From Chara braunii (Eukaryota; Streptophyta; Charophyceae; Charales; Characeae), in contig BFEA01000459.1 of the NCBI GenBank assembly GCA_003427395.1, positions 405,245 through 427,148 on the forward strand: 21,904 bases of DNA, read 5' to 3'. A program made the translations under genes and the position numbers. Under the pieces are notes generated by a model that saw only the letters and a list, made by a program, of their open reading frames with translations, did no database searches and had not been told where the DNA came from. Shown here piece after piece: positions 8,750-17,424 of the stretch. Numbering within the stretch: the stretch's first letter is position 1; each line of letters begins with the position of its first letter.

Positions 8750-10759
8750 TCACCAGTGTCCAGTGGGGAGAGGGAAGGCAAGGCGGTACATGGGGGCATG
8801 GTGAGGGGGAGGGTTAATCGGGAGAGGGGGTAGGAAACTGTCCAACCTCGCCACCGTTTCCGGAACGATCCGGTGGAAATGGGGAAAGCGATTACCACTA
8901 TGGGGGAGAGAAGCGAGGTAGTCTAGAAAGAGGGTGGTGAAAGTGTGAAAGAGGGCCGTGCGAAAATGGTCGTAGTTTTCGCATGCGGGGATAGTCCCCG
9001 TAATCATGCTGTAAACCTCGACCATATTGTGGCCTCGCCACGCGGTGCTCAGAAAAAGGATATGGAGGTAGAAGTCGGGGAGGGCGCATCGGGTGGAGGG
9101 GTGGGGATGGATTGTGACAATAAGGCGGGTGGCATAGAAGAAGCGAAAGGTATCGATGGGAAAGGGGTTGCGGGGGAAGGTGACGCGGGTAGTAGCCTGG
9201 CGGAGGGTGAGATGGTCAAGGGAACGGCGGGATAACGACCGGGGACGAAGCCCGATGCCCCGCATCAGTACGGGCTCGAACTTGTGGACGGTCGGTGGTG
9301 GAGGGGGAGGGGGATCGGCTTAGTCGCCGCCTTGCCAGTGCAGCCGAAGTCTCTGCAGCTGGGTCCCCATCCTCGGGTTTGGGCGGCTCTGGATCTCAGG
9401 CCGGATCGTCGGTTAGCTGCTGATTGGCCTCGCTGGTGAATTCCAGCTTTCGTTTTCTGGCCGCAATCTCTTCTCTCTTGCGTGCCGCCTCGGGGTCTTC
9501 CGCCTGTGCGCCCGCTTGCTCTCCTTCTTCCGACGCGATCTTCCCCTCCGATTCCTCCAACTCTAGCTCTTCCTCTTCGTCGTCTTGTTATTCTTCTTCT
9601 CCTCCTCACTTTGCTCCCCTTCCCTGTGCTCGCTGTAACTCCCCTCTTGGGGAGTTTCTTCCTCATCATCTCCCTCCTCTTCTTCTTCTTCTCCCTCTAC
9701 TGCTATCGCCTCGTCTTCGGTGGCCGTTCGATTCCCGAAGTAGCCGGGATCGATGATCTCCCGTGGGCTCAAATAATCCCGCTGCGATGGCGGGTTGCGG
9801 TCATTTCCCGGCTCCTCCAGGCACGCTGACCACTGGAGATACGACGCCAAGGTCCGCGTGAGAATGTGCGGGACTGGGCTCTCGTCACTTTGCGAGACGA
9901 TCTCCAGGGGAAGATCGTCAGCTAGCTGCGCAAGTGGGATCGTAAGCTCTAGGACGATCGGTTGGCGATGACTGGGCCACAATCGAACAGAATCCGAGAA
10001 GATCGCCCTCCACGTCCGTTCTCCACGCCTAGATAATCAGCCACTCCAAGTACTCGCTCCACTCGTGATGGTCTTCGTCCCTTGTCCACGTGATTCGTAC
10101 CCCGACCAGGCACACCGAAAGCTCGACGAAGTGCTCGCGCAAAAGTCTCCACTGCCCAGGATCGAGACGGGGGACTGTGAGCGGCTCTAGGCAAAAAGAG
10201 AGACGAGGGTGGAGACTAGATTACCAGAAGGTGGGAAAGAGAGATGGGAGGGCAAAAGTGGAGAGTTGGGAGTGGTTCATCGAAGAGGCTGGAAGGGGAT
10301 AAGCTCTGGCAGCACCACAACTGGCTCGTGCTGGAATGCTCAGATCCCTTCGAGCTCGACGCCGTCCATGGGAAAAAGATTATCCCCTCGGCGCGTAAGA
10401 GAGCGGTTCCACTCCATGGCCAGTTGCTGCGCCCACTTCCTCAGTGACGTCCGGATGGCGGTATGTCGGAGCGCATTAACCGTGCTGATGTCGCCGCTGA
10501 AGCTGACGACCGTGGACACGTGGCTAATCCCCGAAACTGATCATCGATGGACAACCACCGCTTCTGCCAGTACCATCGCCTGAGGACTGCCTGCGAATCG
10601 GAACTCAGCCGTTGCATACACTCCCGAAGTGCAAAAGAACCGCACCAGTCGTAGAAGATCCTGGTTGAGTCGTGGATGGCACACTTGCTGAATCGCCGAG
10701 ATGTAACCCCGTGGCGTTAAGAGATGGTCGCCGAGGGCTTGCTCCGTGAGAAAGCTCAT
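8750..10759 (-). pseudogene. Extra ORF downstream of pol, frame-broken
   Basis: The ATG at 10757-10759 overlaps the pol stop as ATGA. A protein-like chain then runs to a stop at 8750, through several frame changes and stops (for example TAA 9588-9590, TGA 9396-9398, TGA 9216-9218). The intact product would be roughly 650-670 residues. In order: an N-terminal globular-looking part; a middle part rich in Trp, Leu and Glu (about 9900-10170); a strongly acidic Glu/Asp block (about 9560-9710); a charged helix-like Arg/Lys/Glu stretch (about 9430-9530); a Pro-rich segment (about 9080-9380); and a C-terminal part rich in aromatic and hydrophobic residues (8750-9200). No membrane or envelope signature is evident and I recognise no domain. 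Such third ORFs occur in some plant gypsy elements; this one is not assigned. Confidence 0.55.
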
Positions 10760-11671
10760 GGCGATGGTGGCGGGAACGGGGTGTCTGAGAAAGAACGAGA
10801 TGAAGAAGGATAAACAGGTGATAAGCAGTCGTCGTCCTCTTCTTCAGTGGAGGAGGAGTCGGATGAAGGCGAAGATGGTGAGGACGGAAGTGGACGTAGA
10901 TAGGACACGTGGCGGATGATCGGTCGAGCCGATCGGCTGCCGGAGACCTCAGTCGCAAGACTCACGGTGTTCACGCCGTTCGGTCCGAGCTCAATCAAGC
11001 GGAATCGCCCGAAGAATCGTGGCGCTAGCTTACCCTGACGAACACATTTCCTCACCTGCACGATGTCCCTCAATTTGTACTGGGGCCATGGACCTGCGTT
11101 CTTGTTCCGGGCCTCCTAGCTTCGGACTTGTCGGCCGTGGGCCAGCTCAGTCATTTTCTGGCGTTTTCAGGCTAGCCTGGGGAGGGCCCGTTCCATTAGC
11201 TCTAAGTGTCGCTTGGCCTTGTCCCGAACCGTGGCCCTTGTGGGTCGTCGGTTCAACATTGACTCATCGGGGAGGCTCGGTATCGAAACCCAAGCGACGC
11301 TATTGGTCCTTGATTGGAAGGGGCTCAGGCCCGTCGATTCGTGGGGCGTCCCGCGGTGGACCGCCAGGATGTGGTCGACGATATCGGGCCAAGGCCTCGG
11401 ATCTCGTGCCGCGATGTTTCGTCGCAGCGCTGTCTTTATCACCTTATTTGCGTTTTCTACCAGCCCGTTGGATTGTGACATGTGGGGCGCGGTATTCCGC
11501 ACAGCGACACCGTGTATGACCAGATTCCTCAACACTTCCCCTCTGAATTCCGCCCCGAAAATGGGTAGGCCTCGATCCATTTCGAAAAATGGTCGACGAA
11601 TACCAACAGGACTGAACATTCACAACTATTAGGACCTTGGGGTACCACAATATCCGTAGTATCCATGCTAA
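10756..11671 (-). pseudogene. pol: Integrase catalytic core and C-terminal domain, disabled
   Basis: The integrase inserts retrotransposon cDNA into the host genome. The core begins at VSMDTTDI with the first catalytic Asp (11661-11663) and continues with VDHFSKWIEAYP. The frame then shifts and resumes at GAEFRGEVLRNL. Normally about 30 residues and the second catalytic Asp lie between these motifs, so a deletion is inferred. The catalytic Glu is present in SNGLVENANK (11455-11457). The C-terminal GKLAPRFFGRF and IRHVSYLRPL motifs follow after in-frame TGA (11167-11169) and TAG (11116-11118). The chain ends in a Ser/Glu/Asp/Pro tail, with no chromodomain. The stop at 10756-10758 overlaps the next ORF. 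Its upstream boundary is the MITE insertion. Confidence 0.88.
11664..11671. repeat. Target-site duplication CATGCTAA (left of MITE)
   Basis: Repeated exactly at 12285-12292. A C follows on both sides, so a 9-bp reading (CATGCTAAC) is also possible if the terminal C is not part of the element. Confidence 0.92.
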
Positions 11672-12284
11672 CTGTGTAACCGTTTGAACGCCGTGAACGC
11701 GCCTTCGCGTTCAAATGTGCATTTGAACGCGGATTTAAATTCGCGTTCAAAATTGAACAGTGTTCAATTATTTTTTTATTTTTTTATTTTTTGTTTTTAA
11801 ATCATTTCGATGCGTAAAAATAACTTTTTTTTTCTGATTTTTTTTTAATGAGTTTTGTATGATGTGAGGTACATGCCGTTCCAATTTGGTAACGAATTTA
11901 GATGCCTAAAAATTGAACCGTTTGAACGCCGTGAACGCGCGTTTGCTAAGGCACAAAAAAATGAAAAATCGCCAAACATGGCGGTGTCAAATCGTGTTCG
12001 CTCAATAATTTCAATTCTTTTTTTACTTTTTTCTATTTTCTGTTTTCTATTGTTGTTTCCAATTTGGTACCGAATTTAGATGTAATGCTTAGGCAAATGT
12101 TGTTTATTTTATTTTTCTTCATAACATATTTGTTTTTTGAAAATTTTTGAGGTCTTTTTTTTTTTTTTTTTTTTTTTCCCGCGCGGCATTGAACTCCGCC
12201 TTCGGTCCCGTTCATTGAACGCGTGTGCATTCCGTTCAGTTTCTGAACGGAAAACCTGCGTTCAATGAACGCGTGGTTTCACAG
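11672..12284. mobile_element. hAT-like MITE inserted in the integrase gene
   Basis: The element is 613 bp. Its ends are CTGTGTAACC and GGTTTCACAG, 10-bp inverted repeats with one mismatch. The 8-bp target duplication fits the hAT superfamily. It encodes nothing. Both ends carry many copies of TGAACGCG in both orientations, including a hairpin with 12-base arms at 11706-11731 and a TTCCGTTCAG hairpin just inside the right end. A 25-base stretch of the left end (11678-11702) recurs exactly at 11916-11940. The core is AT-rich with a poly-T run before the right end. Element plus one duplication is 621 bp, a multiple of three, and the pol frame is the same on both sides. Confidence 0.88.
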
Positions 12285-12292
12285 CATGCTAA
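12285..12292. repeat. Target-site duplication CATGCTAA (right of MITE)
   Basis: Exact partner of 11664-11671. Pol coding sequence (RPFQRVSM) resumes immediately. Confidence 0.92.
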
Positions 12293-12293
12293 C

Positions 12294-12725
12294 CCTTTGA
12301 AAAGGCCGCTCAACTACCATCAGTACTATTGATCTTGGCGGTTGAATTGGCGTCTTATCAGCAGCGCAGACTTGATAGTTTGCGACGATGAATTTCACAT
12401 CGTCCCGAATATTGGACCAGTACCATTCATTTTTGTCGATTGCCGCCTCTGTAATCCGTACGGCAAAATGGGTCGTCGTTTCCTCGTGGGCTGTCTTTAC
12501 CCAGTCATACCTCATGAATGGGTGCGGTACAACCATCCAAATCCCACTACTGTCCATTTTCTGCTTTTCCAGCCTACCCTCGACCCATCGATAATCCCGA
12601 GCCCTTTCATTAGCCCTCCTCCGATCTTCCTTGGTGAAATCCTGGAGGGGGTTAACCACTAAGGTAGCAATCAAAGCGATATCGGTCCATACCTCAGTCC
12701 TTCTAAACTTCCGGGTCTTCTCCAA
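12294..12725 (-). pseudogene. pol: Integrase N-terminal zinc-binding (HHCC) domain
   Basis: This domain stabilises the integrase multimer. The pattern is HEETTTH, then a WYWSNIRDDVKFIV helix, then VANYQVCAADK. Two His and the second Cys are present, but the first Cys of the expected CxxC is Tyr (TAT, likely from TGT). Upstream is a charged linker; a TAA at 12732-12734 separates it, in the same frame, from the PHD-like finger. Downstream, RPFQRVSM leads into the catalytic core once the MITE is ignored. Confidence 0.82.
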
Positions 12726-12779
12726 TCCTTCTTACGTGGCATCCAAAAAGCGAGCCTCGATCGGGATCTTGTCAACCCG

Positions 12780-12902
12780 ACACAAGGGGCACAGCCACGG
12801 CTTACTGTCATTTCTGTATTGGATGCATGAGCCATGGGCTCGTGCGACTCACTGTTGACAATCTACCCAATCTGCATAGCCTTCCCCATTACAGAATTTA
12901 CG
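12780..12902 (-). pseudogene. pol: PHD-type zinc finger inside pol, decayed
   Basis: PHD fingers are Cys4-His-Cys3 modules that usually read histone tails. In the frame used by the downstream integrase domain the spacing is [C1]-x2-C-x10-C-x2-[C4]-x4-H-x2-C-x11-C-x2-C. Recognisable pieces are ADWVDCQQ, then VARAHGSC, then PWLCPLC, with the conserved Trp two residues before the seventh ligand. C1 is CGT (Arg; one transition from TGT) and C4 is TGA (12849-12851; one change from TGT or TGC), so this copy is inactive. Position: after the RNase H domain and before the HHCC domain. Another Cys/His-rich insertion is possible, but Trp plus spacing favours PHD. Confidence 0.6.
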
Positions 12903-13026
12903 TGAGAAATTGTTCTCCTCTCATATGAGAAAAACTGCTTCACAAAAATTATAACAAAATTTATCATGCAGGGAGAGAAGAGATGCGGAGGAGAGGGGAG
13001 AAAGAGGGGTTACGGGATTACCTCCA

Positions 13027-13613
13027 TCATCCATTGCCACCGGTCTGCTTCTTGCCACGTGGGAGAACTGCCACTTGTCTGTACTTAGGCCCGTTCGTCG
13101 ACTCTGGTTCTTTCCACGGAATGATTTTCTCGCCCTTACGCACTTTGGCGGGTCGATGCAGACGTGTCAGCCCGTCCGCGTTTCCGTGTCTCTCTGTCTT
13201 TCGATGGATGATGTCGACATCGTACTCCTGCAGGAGCACTGCCCAACATCCAATCATGCCGGTGTAATTAGTGAGCTTCTTCAAAGCCAGCAGATGCTCA
13301 TGATCCGTCACGAGGCGGAACTTTTGTCAAGGAGATACGGATGGAAGTGTTGGATTCCCCAGACTACTGCATAACATTCGCCTTGAGGTGCTGAATCATT
13401 CCTCTGTTCGCCCGGCACTGTTCGTGACGTGTACTCGATGACGTGTTCACGACCATCGTTCCCCTCCTGTGCTAAAATGGCGGAGATCGCTTCTGGTTGC
13501 CAGTCCGTTATAAGAATAAATTGCTTGGTAGGGTCCGGCCGGATCAAAATCGGTGCAGTGGCCAGGGCCTCCTTGAGTGCATCAAAGGCTTGCCCACACT
13601 CAGAGTCCCACTA
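13027..13613 (-). pseudogene. pol: RNase H domain
   Basis: RNase H removes the RNA strand during reverse transcription. The part 13308-13613 continues the RT frame. It carries a connection segment (FDALKEALATAPIL), then FILITDW with the first catalytic Asp, and GECYAVVWGIQHFHPYL with the catalytic Glu. A frame change near 13310 leads to 13027-13311 with VTDHEHLLAL (Asp) and HGNADGLTRL, the usual end of the domain. A TAG at 13611-13613 interrupts the join to RT. Apart from the frame changes, the acidic residues look preserved. Confidence 0.9.
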
Positions 13614-14500
13614 CAGAGGCTGGTCTTTCGGAAGCAGGTTCGTGAGAGGCCGAGCAGTCGCCGCAAACCCTTTGATAAAACGGCGGTAGTACGACGCCAG
13701 GCCTAAGAAGGCTCGAACCTGCGTCAGCGATGTGGGAACCGGGGCTTCTTTTACGGCCGCAAATTTCCTGGAATCCGGTCGCAGCCCTCTACGTGTCACT
13801 ATGTACCCCAAGAACGAAATTTCCGAGAGGAAAAATTCACTCTTCTCAAGTGCAATCTTGAATCCAGCATCCCTTAGTGCTCCCAACGTCAATTCGATGT
13901 GTTGCGCATGTCCGTTGTAGGTCTCCGAGTAGACAAGGATATCATCCATGTACACGATCACGCAGAAGTTGATCATTCCCTGAGTCAACCGTGTCTTATT
14001 GATGAAGTTTTGGAACGTCACGTTCATGGCCCGCTGAAACGTGGCAGGCACGTTGAAATTCCCATTGGATATCGAACCCACTGACACGTGCCTTCGAACA
14101 ACAGGAAGGCCGTTTTTGGTCGGTCTTCCTCCTTAACCAGGATGTGATGGAAGCCATGCCGAATATCAAACTTACTGAAATAAATAGCATATCCAATCGC
14201 ATCTAGCAAATCATCAATCCGGGGTAGGGGGTACACATCTTTGATCGTGATATCATTCAACTTACGATAATCAATGCATATGCGAATGGATCCGTTTTTT
14301 TTAGGTACTAACACTACTGGAAATGACCATGGTCCAGTGGCAGGTTCGATCCAACCGCTTGCTTCGAATTTTCGAATTCGTTCGAGAGCCTTTTTCCGTT
14401 CTATCAGGGAATACCGGTAAGGCTTCCAGTGAATTGGGGAATGATTCCCCATCTGAATTTCATGTTCAATGACCAACGACAAGCCGATGTCAGTGTCCAT
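13614..14500 (-). pseudogene. pol: Reverse transcriptase domain
   Basis: RNA-dependent DNA polymerase of the element. 14024-14500 holds the fingers and early palm: HWKPYRYS, IEPATGPWSFPVVLVPKKNG, RICIDYRKLN and FSKFDIRHGFHHI with the first catalytic Asp. After a frame change near 14070, 13614-14087 continues with VPATFQRAMN, IVYMDDILVYS (YMDD at 13941-13952, intact), FLGYIV and FLGLASYYRRFI. Motif order and spacing are those of Ty3/gypsy elements. Confidence 0.93.
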
Positions 14501-15204
14501 TACACTAATCGCTCGGATTCGCTCCCTGATATTCCGTCAGAATATCCGCAATCAAACGATGAAACTCATCTGGTACGTACTGTGGAACGTGTAATTCGAA
14601 AAGTTGATCCCAGATCTATACGTCGATCTGCTTCGTGTGCGCTTGTTTCGCCACATCGGGTGGTGGCGCAAAGATAAACGAATGGTCCGATCACCAGGAG
14701 AACACCGTGGCCATCATCTAGGCGTCTTTCTCTCGGATGGCCACGTGTCGTTCCGAGGTGATCCCATCGCAGATATCCTGCCATGGTACAGTTTTAGTCG
14801 CGATCTTAACTCCGAGCTCATCTGATTCAGCCTCGAAACGCTCAGGGGGTTCCAAAGAACCGGCTTCCGCCCCCAGGCGTAACAGTCGCACTTCTTTTGC
14901 GGGTGTCAACAGGGACTTCGGGAGATCTGTGATATCGCGGTAGTGCTTTTTATCGTTATATCGGGCAAGGAGAGAGGAGATTCTTTCGTACAGGGTTTGA
15001 GGGGGTTCCAAAGAATCGACCATCCTCGAAATCTGTACGAGGGGTTCACCCAAAGTCATCGTTTTGGTCCTTTATACATTCCGACTGGTTAGATGCATCG
15101 TTCTTGCGATCGTCCTGGGCGGCGGGTAATAAATGCGTTGTCGTGCTAGTTTCAGAATTTCCGGATCATTTTCGTCACTGCTATCCTTATCCTTCGATGA
15201 TGGC
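14501..15204 (-). pseudogene. pol: Pol linker between protease and reverse transcriptase
   Basis: Protein-like pieces in two frames: 14718-15059 and a segment about 14505-14590 whose residues include FELHVPQYVPDEFHRLIADI, a typical approach to RT. Frame changes separate both from the protease (15205-15768) and from RT. No catalytic motif is expected here. Confidence 0.6.
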
Positions 15205-15768
15205 TCATCGTCTGCGGAGTTTTCCCAGGTAATCATGCGAAAAGTTCCCGCTAGAAACTCGCGGGACTGCGTTGATGGTAGTACGAAGAGTCAGCCTCAT
15301 AGGTATAGCATAGGGTTTTCCTCCCGTATTTCGGAGGATGATTGACCATCGCTCGAAATCCAAGTTCGCTTGTAACTTCACAAGAGCAGGAAGGCCGAAA
15401 AGGATGTCGTAGGTGTTTACATCTAATACCACGACATCTCCTAGCGCATGCACCTTTCCTAATCGAAAAGCAACGTTGGTCATCCTTCCCACTGTCCTGA
15501 TCTTTTTTTCGTCTGCCGAGACGAGCTGATCCTTTTCCGTACGCATGATTAGATCGTTTTTCCTACCCTCCCTCTCAACTACTCGCAGCGAAATAGCCAA
15601 AACAGCAGCTCCCGAATCAATGATTGCATTGTACGGAATTCCCCATATTTCAATGTCGCATTCCGCAGATTTCCAAGGGATGGGTTTAATCCGTAGGAAA
15701 TTATCGTCCTTCTGGATTAAGCCTACCCGTATCGGATCCGAAGTGCCAGCTGCATTTTCGTCCTGCAT
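15205..15768 (-). CDS. pol: Retropepsin-like aspartic protease domain
   Basis: This domain cleaves the Gag-Pol polyprotein. The open frame of 187 codons includes YNAIIDSGAAVLAIS with the active-site DSG (DSGA at 15607-15618). VVLDVNTYDILFGLPALVKL is a usual flap and substrate-wall region. It is not in the gag frame: gag stops with TGA at 15812-15814, about 44 bases before the first ATG here. In many gypsy elements gag and protease are one frame, so the stop may be decay (CGA to TGA) or an original gag-pol boundary. It is one of the few domains here without an internal disruption. Confidence 0.85.
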   Translation of the reverse strand: MQDENAAGTSDPIRVGLIQKDDNFLRIKPIPWKSAECDIEIWGIPYNAIIDSGAAVLAISLRVVEREGRKNDLIMRTEKDQLVSADEKKIRTVGRMTNVAFRLGKVHALGDVVVLDVNTYDILFGLPALVKLQANLDFERWSIILRNTGGKPYAIPMRLTLRTTINAVPRVSSGNFSHDYLGKLRRR

Positions 15769-15811
15769 GGGGTTTTTCGGGCTTCAGGTTCGTTGTTCGG
15801 GCGAGGGCGAA

Positions 15812-17277
15812 TCATTTTCGATTTGCCTTACAGTGTTGTAGCATTCGCTTATTAGCTTGTTCAGAGATCGAGAGCAGATGGTCGATTGGAAGTGGAATCC
15901 GATGGTCCAAGGCTCGGATGATGTTCAACACATCGATTTCCCCAGTGACAAAGGTGGGGCCTCCCGACTCCATCTCTCTTGGAGAAGGTCGCCACTCCGC
16001 CACTTCTTTCTGTTCCGGCGCTGGTCTGATCGTTCCAATCATTCCAAGCCCCAGATAACCAAGCGACACATATTGGTCTAACGGGATGAGTTCAGCAGCC
16101 TCTTCCGTGGTAGCTAACGCACTTCCTCCTCCTTCCATTTCTTCCATCAGGGCTCCTACCCGCCCAGGTCCGTTAGCGATGGGAGCTGCTGCCATTGGTG
16201 CGACCCCGACCCGTTGTTGCGGGGGCCGGTGGGGGCAATCAGGGGCTAGATGCCCTGGTTGATGACATGCATAACAAACATTCAGATTGCTTGCGGCCCC
16301 TCCGAGAGCAGGTGTTGGGGCTAGTCCTTGTTGGATTGGAGCGGCACGCACTGCGATGGGCCGCATGTTCCTCATCATAGCTTCTAGCCAAGCGTTATGG
16401 TCTAGCTGTTCCTTTTTGCTTTCCTGGATTAGGCTAATTAACGTTTTGGTCAGTTGAAAAATAGCAGTGGACTCATTTGTCCTTACAGGGTTCTCAATCG
16501 GTGGCGAGGGTGCCGTCATTACAGGTGTTGGCATCACAGGAACAGGGGCACTCGTGATTACACTCGGGGCCGGTCGTCTAGGGGCTATCTGTTCCAGATA
16601 GGTGACTGAGCCAAACACAAATCTCATATTCTCGAACTTGTTTTGCAATGCGGCCAACTCAGCTTTTGCCCTTGCAAGTTCGGACGAATCTCCTTCCTTA
16701 GGATAGTCTTCTCCTTCAAGGAAACTCACCGCGAACTTTCGTTCCATCTCCTCTGCAGCGACCATAATCTGTTGCAGCGTATGATTGATGGGGGAGAACT
16801 GTTTTCGCAGCTTCGTCCTTATCGTTCGGCTGCGAAGTCCATCGATAAACAAATCTCTTTCGACTTGCTCGCCCCGCTCAGTTTTCACAAACATTCGGTA
16901 GAAGGGTTTCGATATTCCGCGATAGATTCAAGAGGTTTTTGCACCTGGTCTTTAATCATGAAAAGTGCTTGCTCTGGATGGACATAGTCGAATCGATTCA
17001 AAAAGTCTCGCTCGAAAGTCGGAAGATCCACCCATACATAGGTACTAAACCAATGATGAGTGTCTCCTCCTGATCGGGGGGGAATATTTACCTGAGCTTC
17101 GTTATCGTCATACTGCTGTGCCCGGAGCGTGGCCAGCCATGCTCCTGCAAGATGATGTGCAGGGTCGAACAGATAGAAATCAAGTGGCATCATGGGAGCC
17201 CGTGCTCGTGGGGCGGGTTGATTAGGATTTTGTTGTTGATTCCGCTACAGATTCGGATTCTGTGGATTAGCATTCAT
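15812..17277 (-). pseudogene. gag: Gag polyprotein with CCHC zinc knuckle, frame-broken
   Basis: Gag forms the virus-like particle and packages element RNA. I chose the ATG at 17275-17277, although the frame is open further upstream to about 17390. TAG at 17245-17247 interrupts the Asn/Gln/Pro-rich N-terminus. A retrotransposon-gag core follows (FERDFLNRFDYVHPEQALFM, then PLESIAEYR). A frame change near 16890 leads to FVKTERGEQVERDLFIDGL and a 360-codon frame. A Pro-rich linker precedes the knuckle CYACHQPGHLAPDC (16235-16276; spacing C-x2-C-x4-H-x4-C). The frame ends at TGA 15812-15814. Confidence 0.88.
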
Positions 17278-17406
17278 GTTGGCTGCCCGTCGATTAGTCG
17301 ATCTGCTTCGAGTAATGACGGGGTCACGTTTATGCGCGTTCCGGAGTCGAGGTCGCCCTTGGTTAGCCAGATCGCTCAATTATCCTGTTGTTAGTCCAAA
17401 GACCCG

Positions 17407-17424
17407 GCCACGTGTCGGGCTCCA
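17407..17424 (-). promoter_or_regulatory. Candidate primer-binding site
   Basis: Just inside the 5' LTR the minus strand reads TGGAGCCCGACACGTGGC. It begins with TGG, as expected for pairing with a tRNA ending in CCA. I cannot assign the tRNA. The LTR end next to it lacks the TGTCAC seen at the end of the 3' LTR, so a few bases may have been lost at the junction. Confidence 0.45.

Noticed and set aside
9265-9669. Arg/Gly-rich minus-strand frame of 134 codons
   Set aside because: It is the shadow frame of the acidic part of the post-pol ORF; GA-rich DNA gives Arg/Gly in one frame and Glu/Asp in another.
12935-13021. Possible 87-base intron in pol on the minus strand (GT at 13021, pyrimidine tract, AG at 12935)
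   Set aside because: Joining the ends does not connect the RNase H and PHD frames; a stop precedes the donor and another follows the acceptor.
13429-13706. Plus-strand frames opposite pol (for example 13429-13689, 15545-15841)
   Set aside because: They lie antisense to RT, RNase H and protease, show no domain, and are expected by-products of coding on the minus strand.
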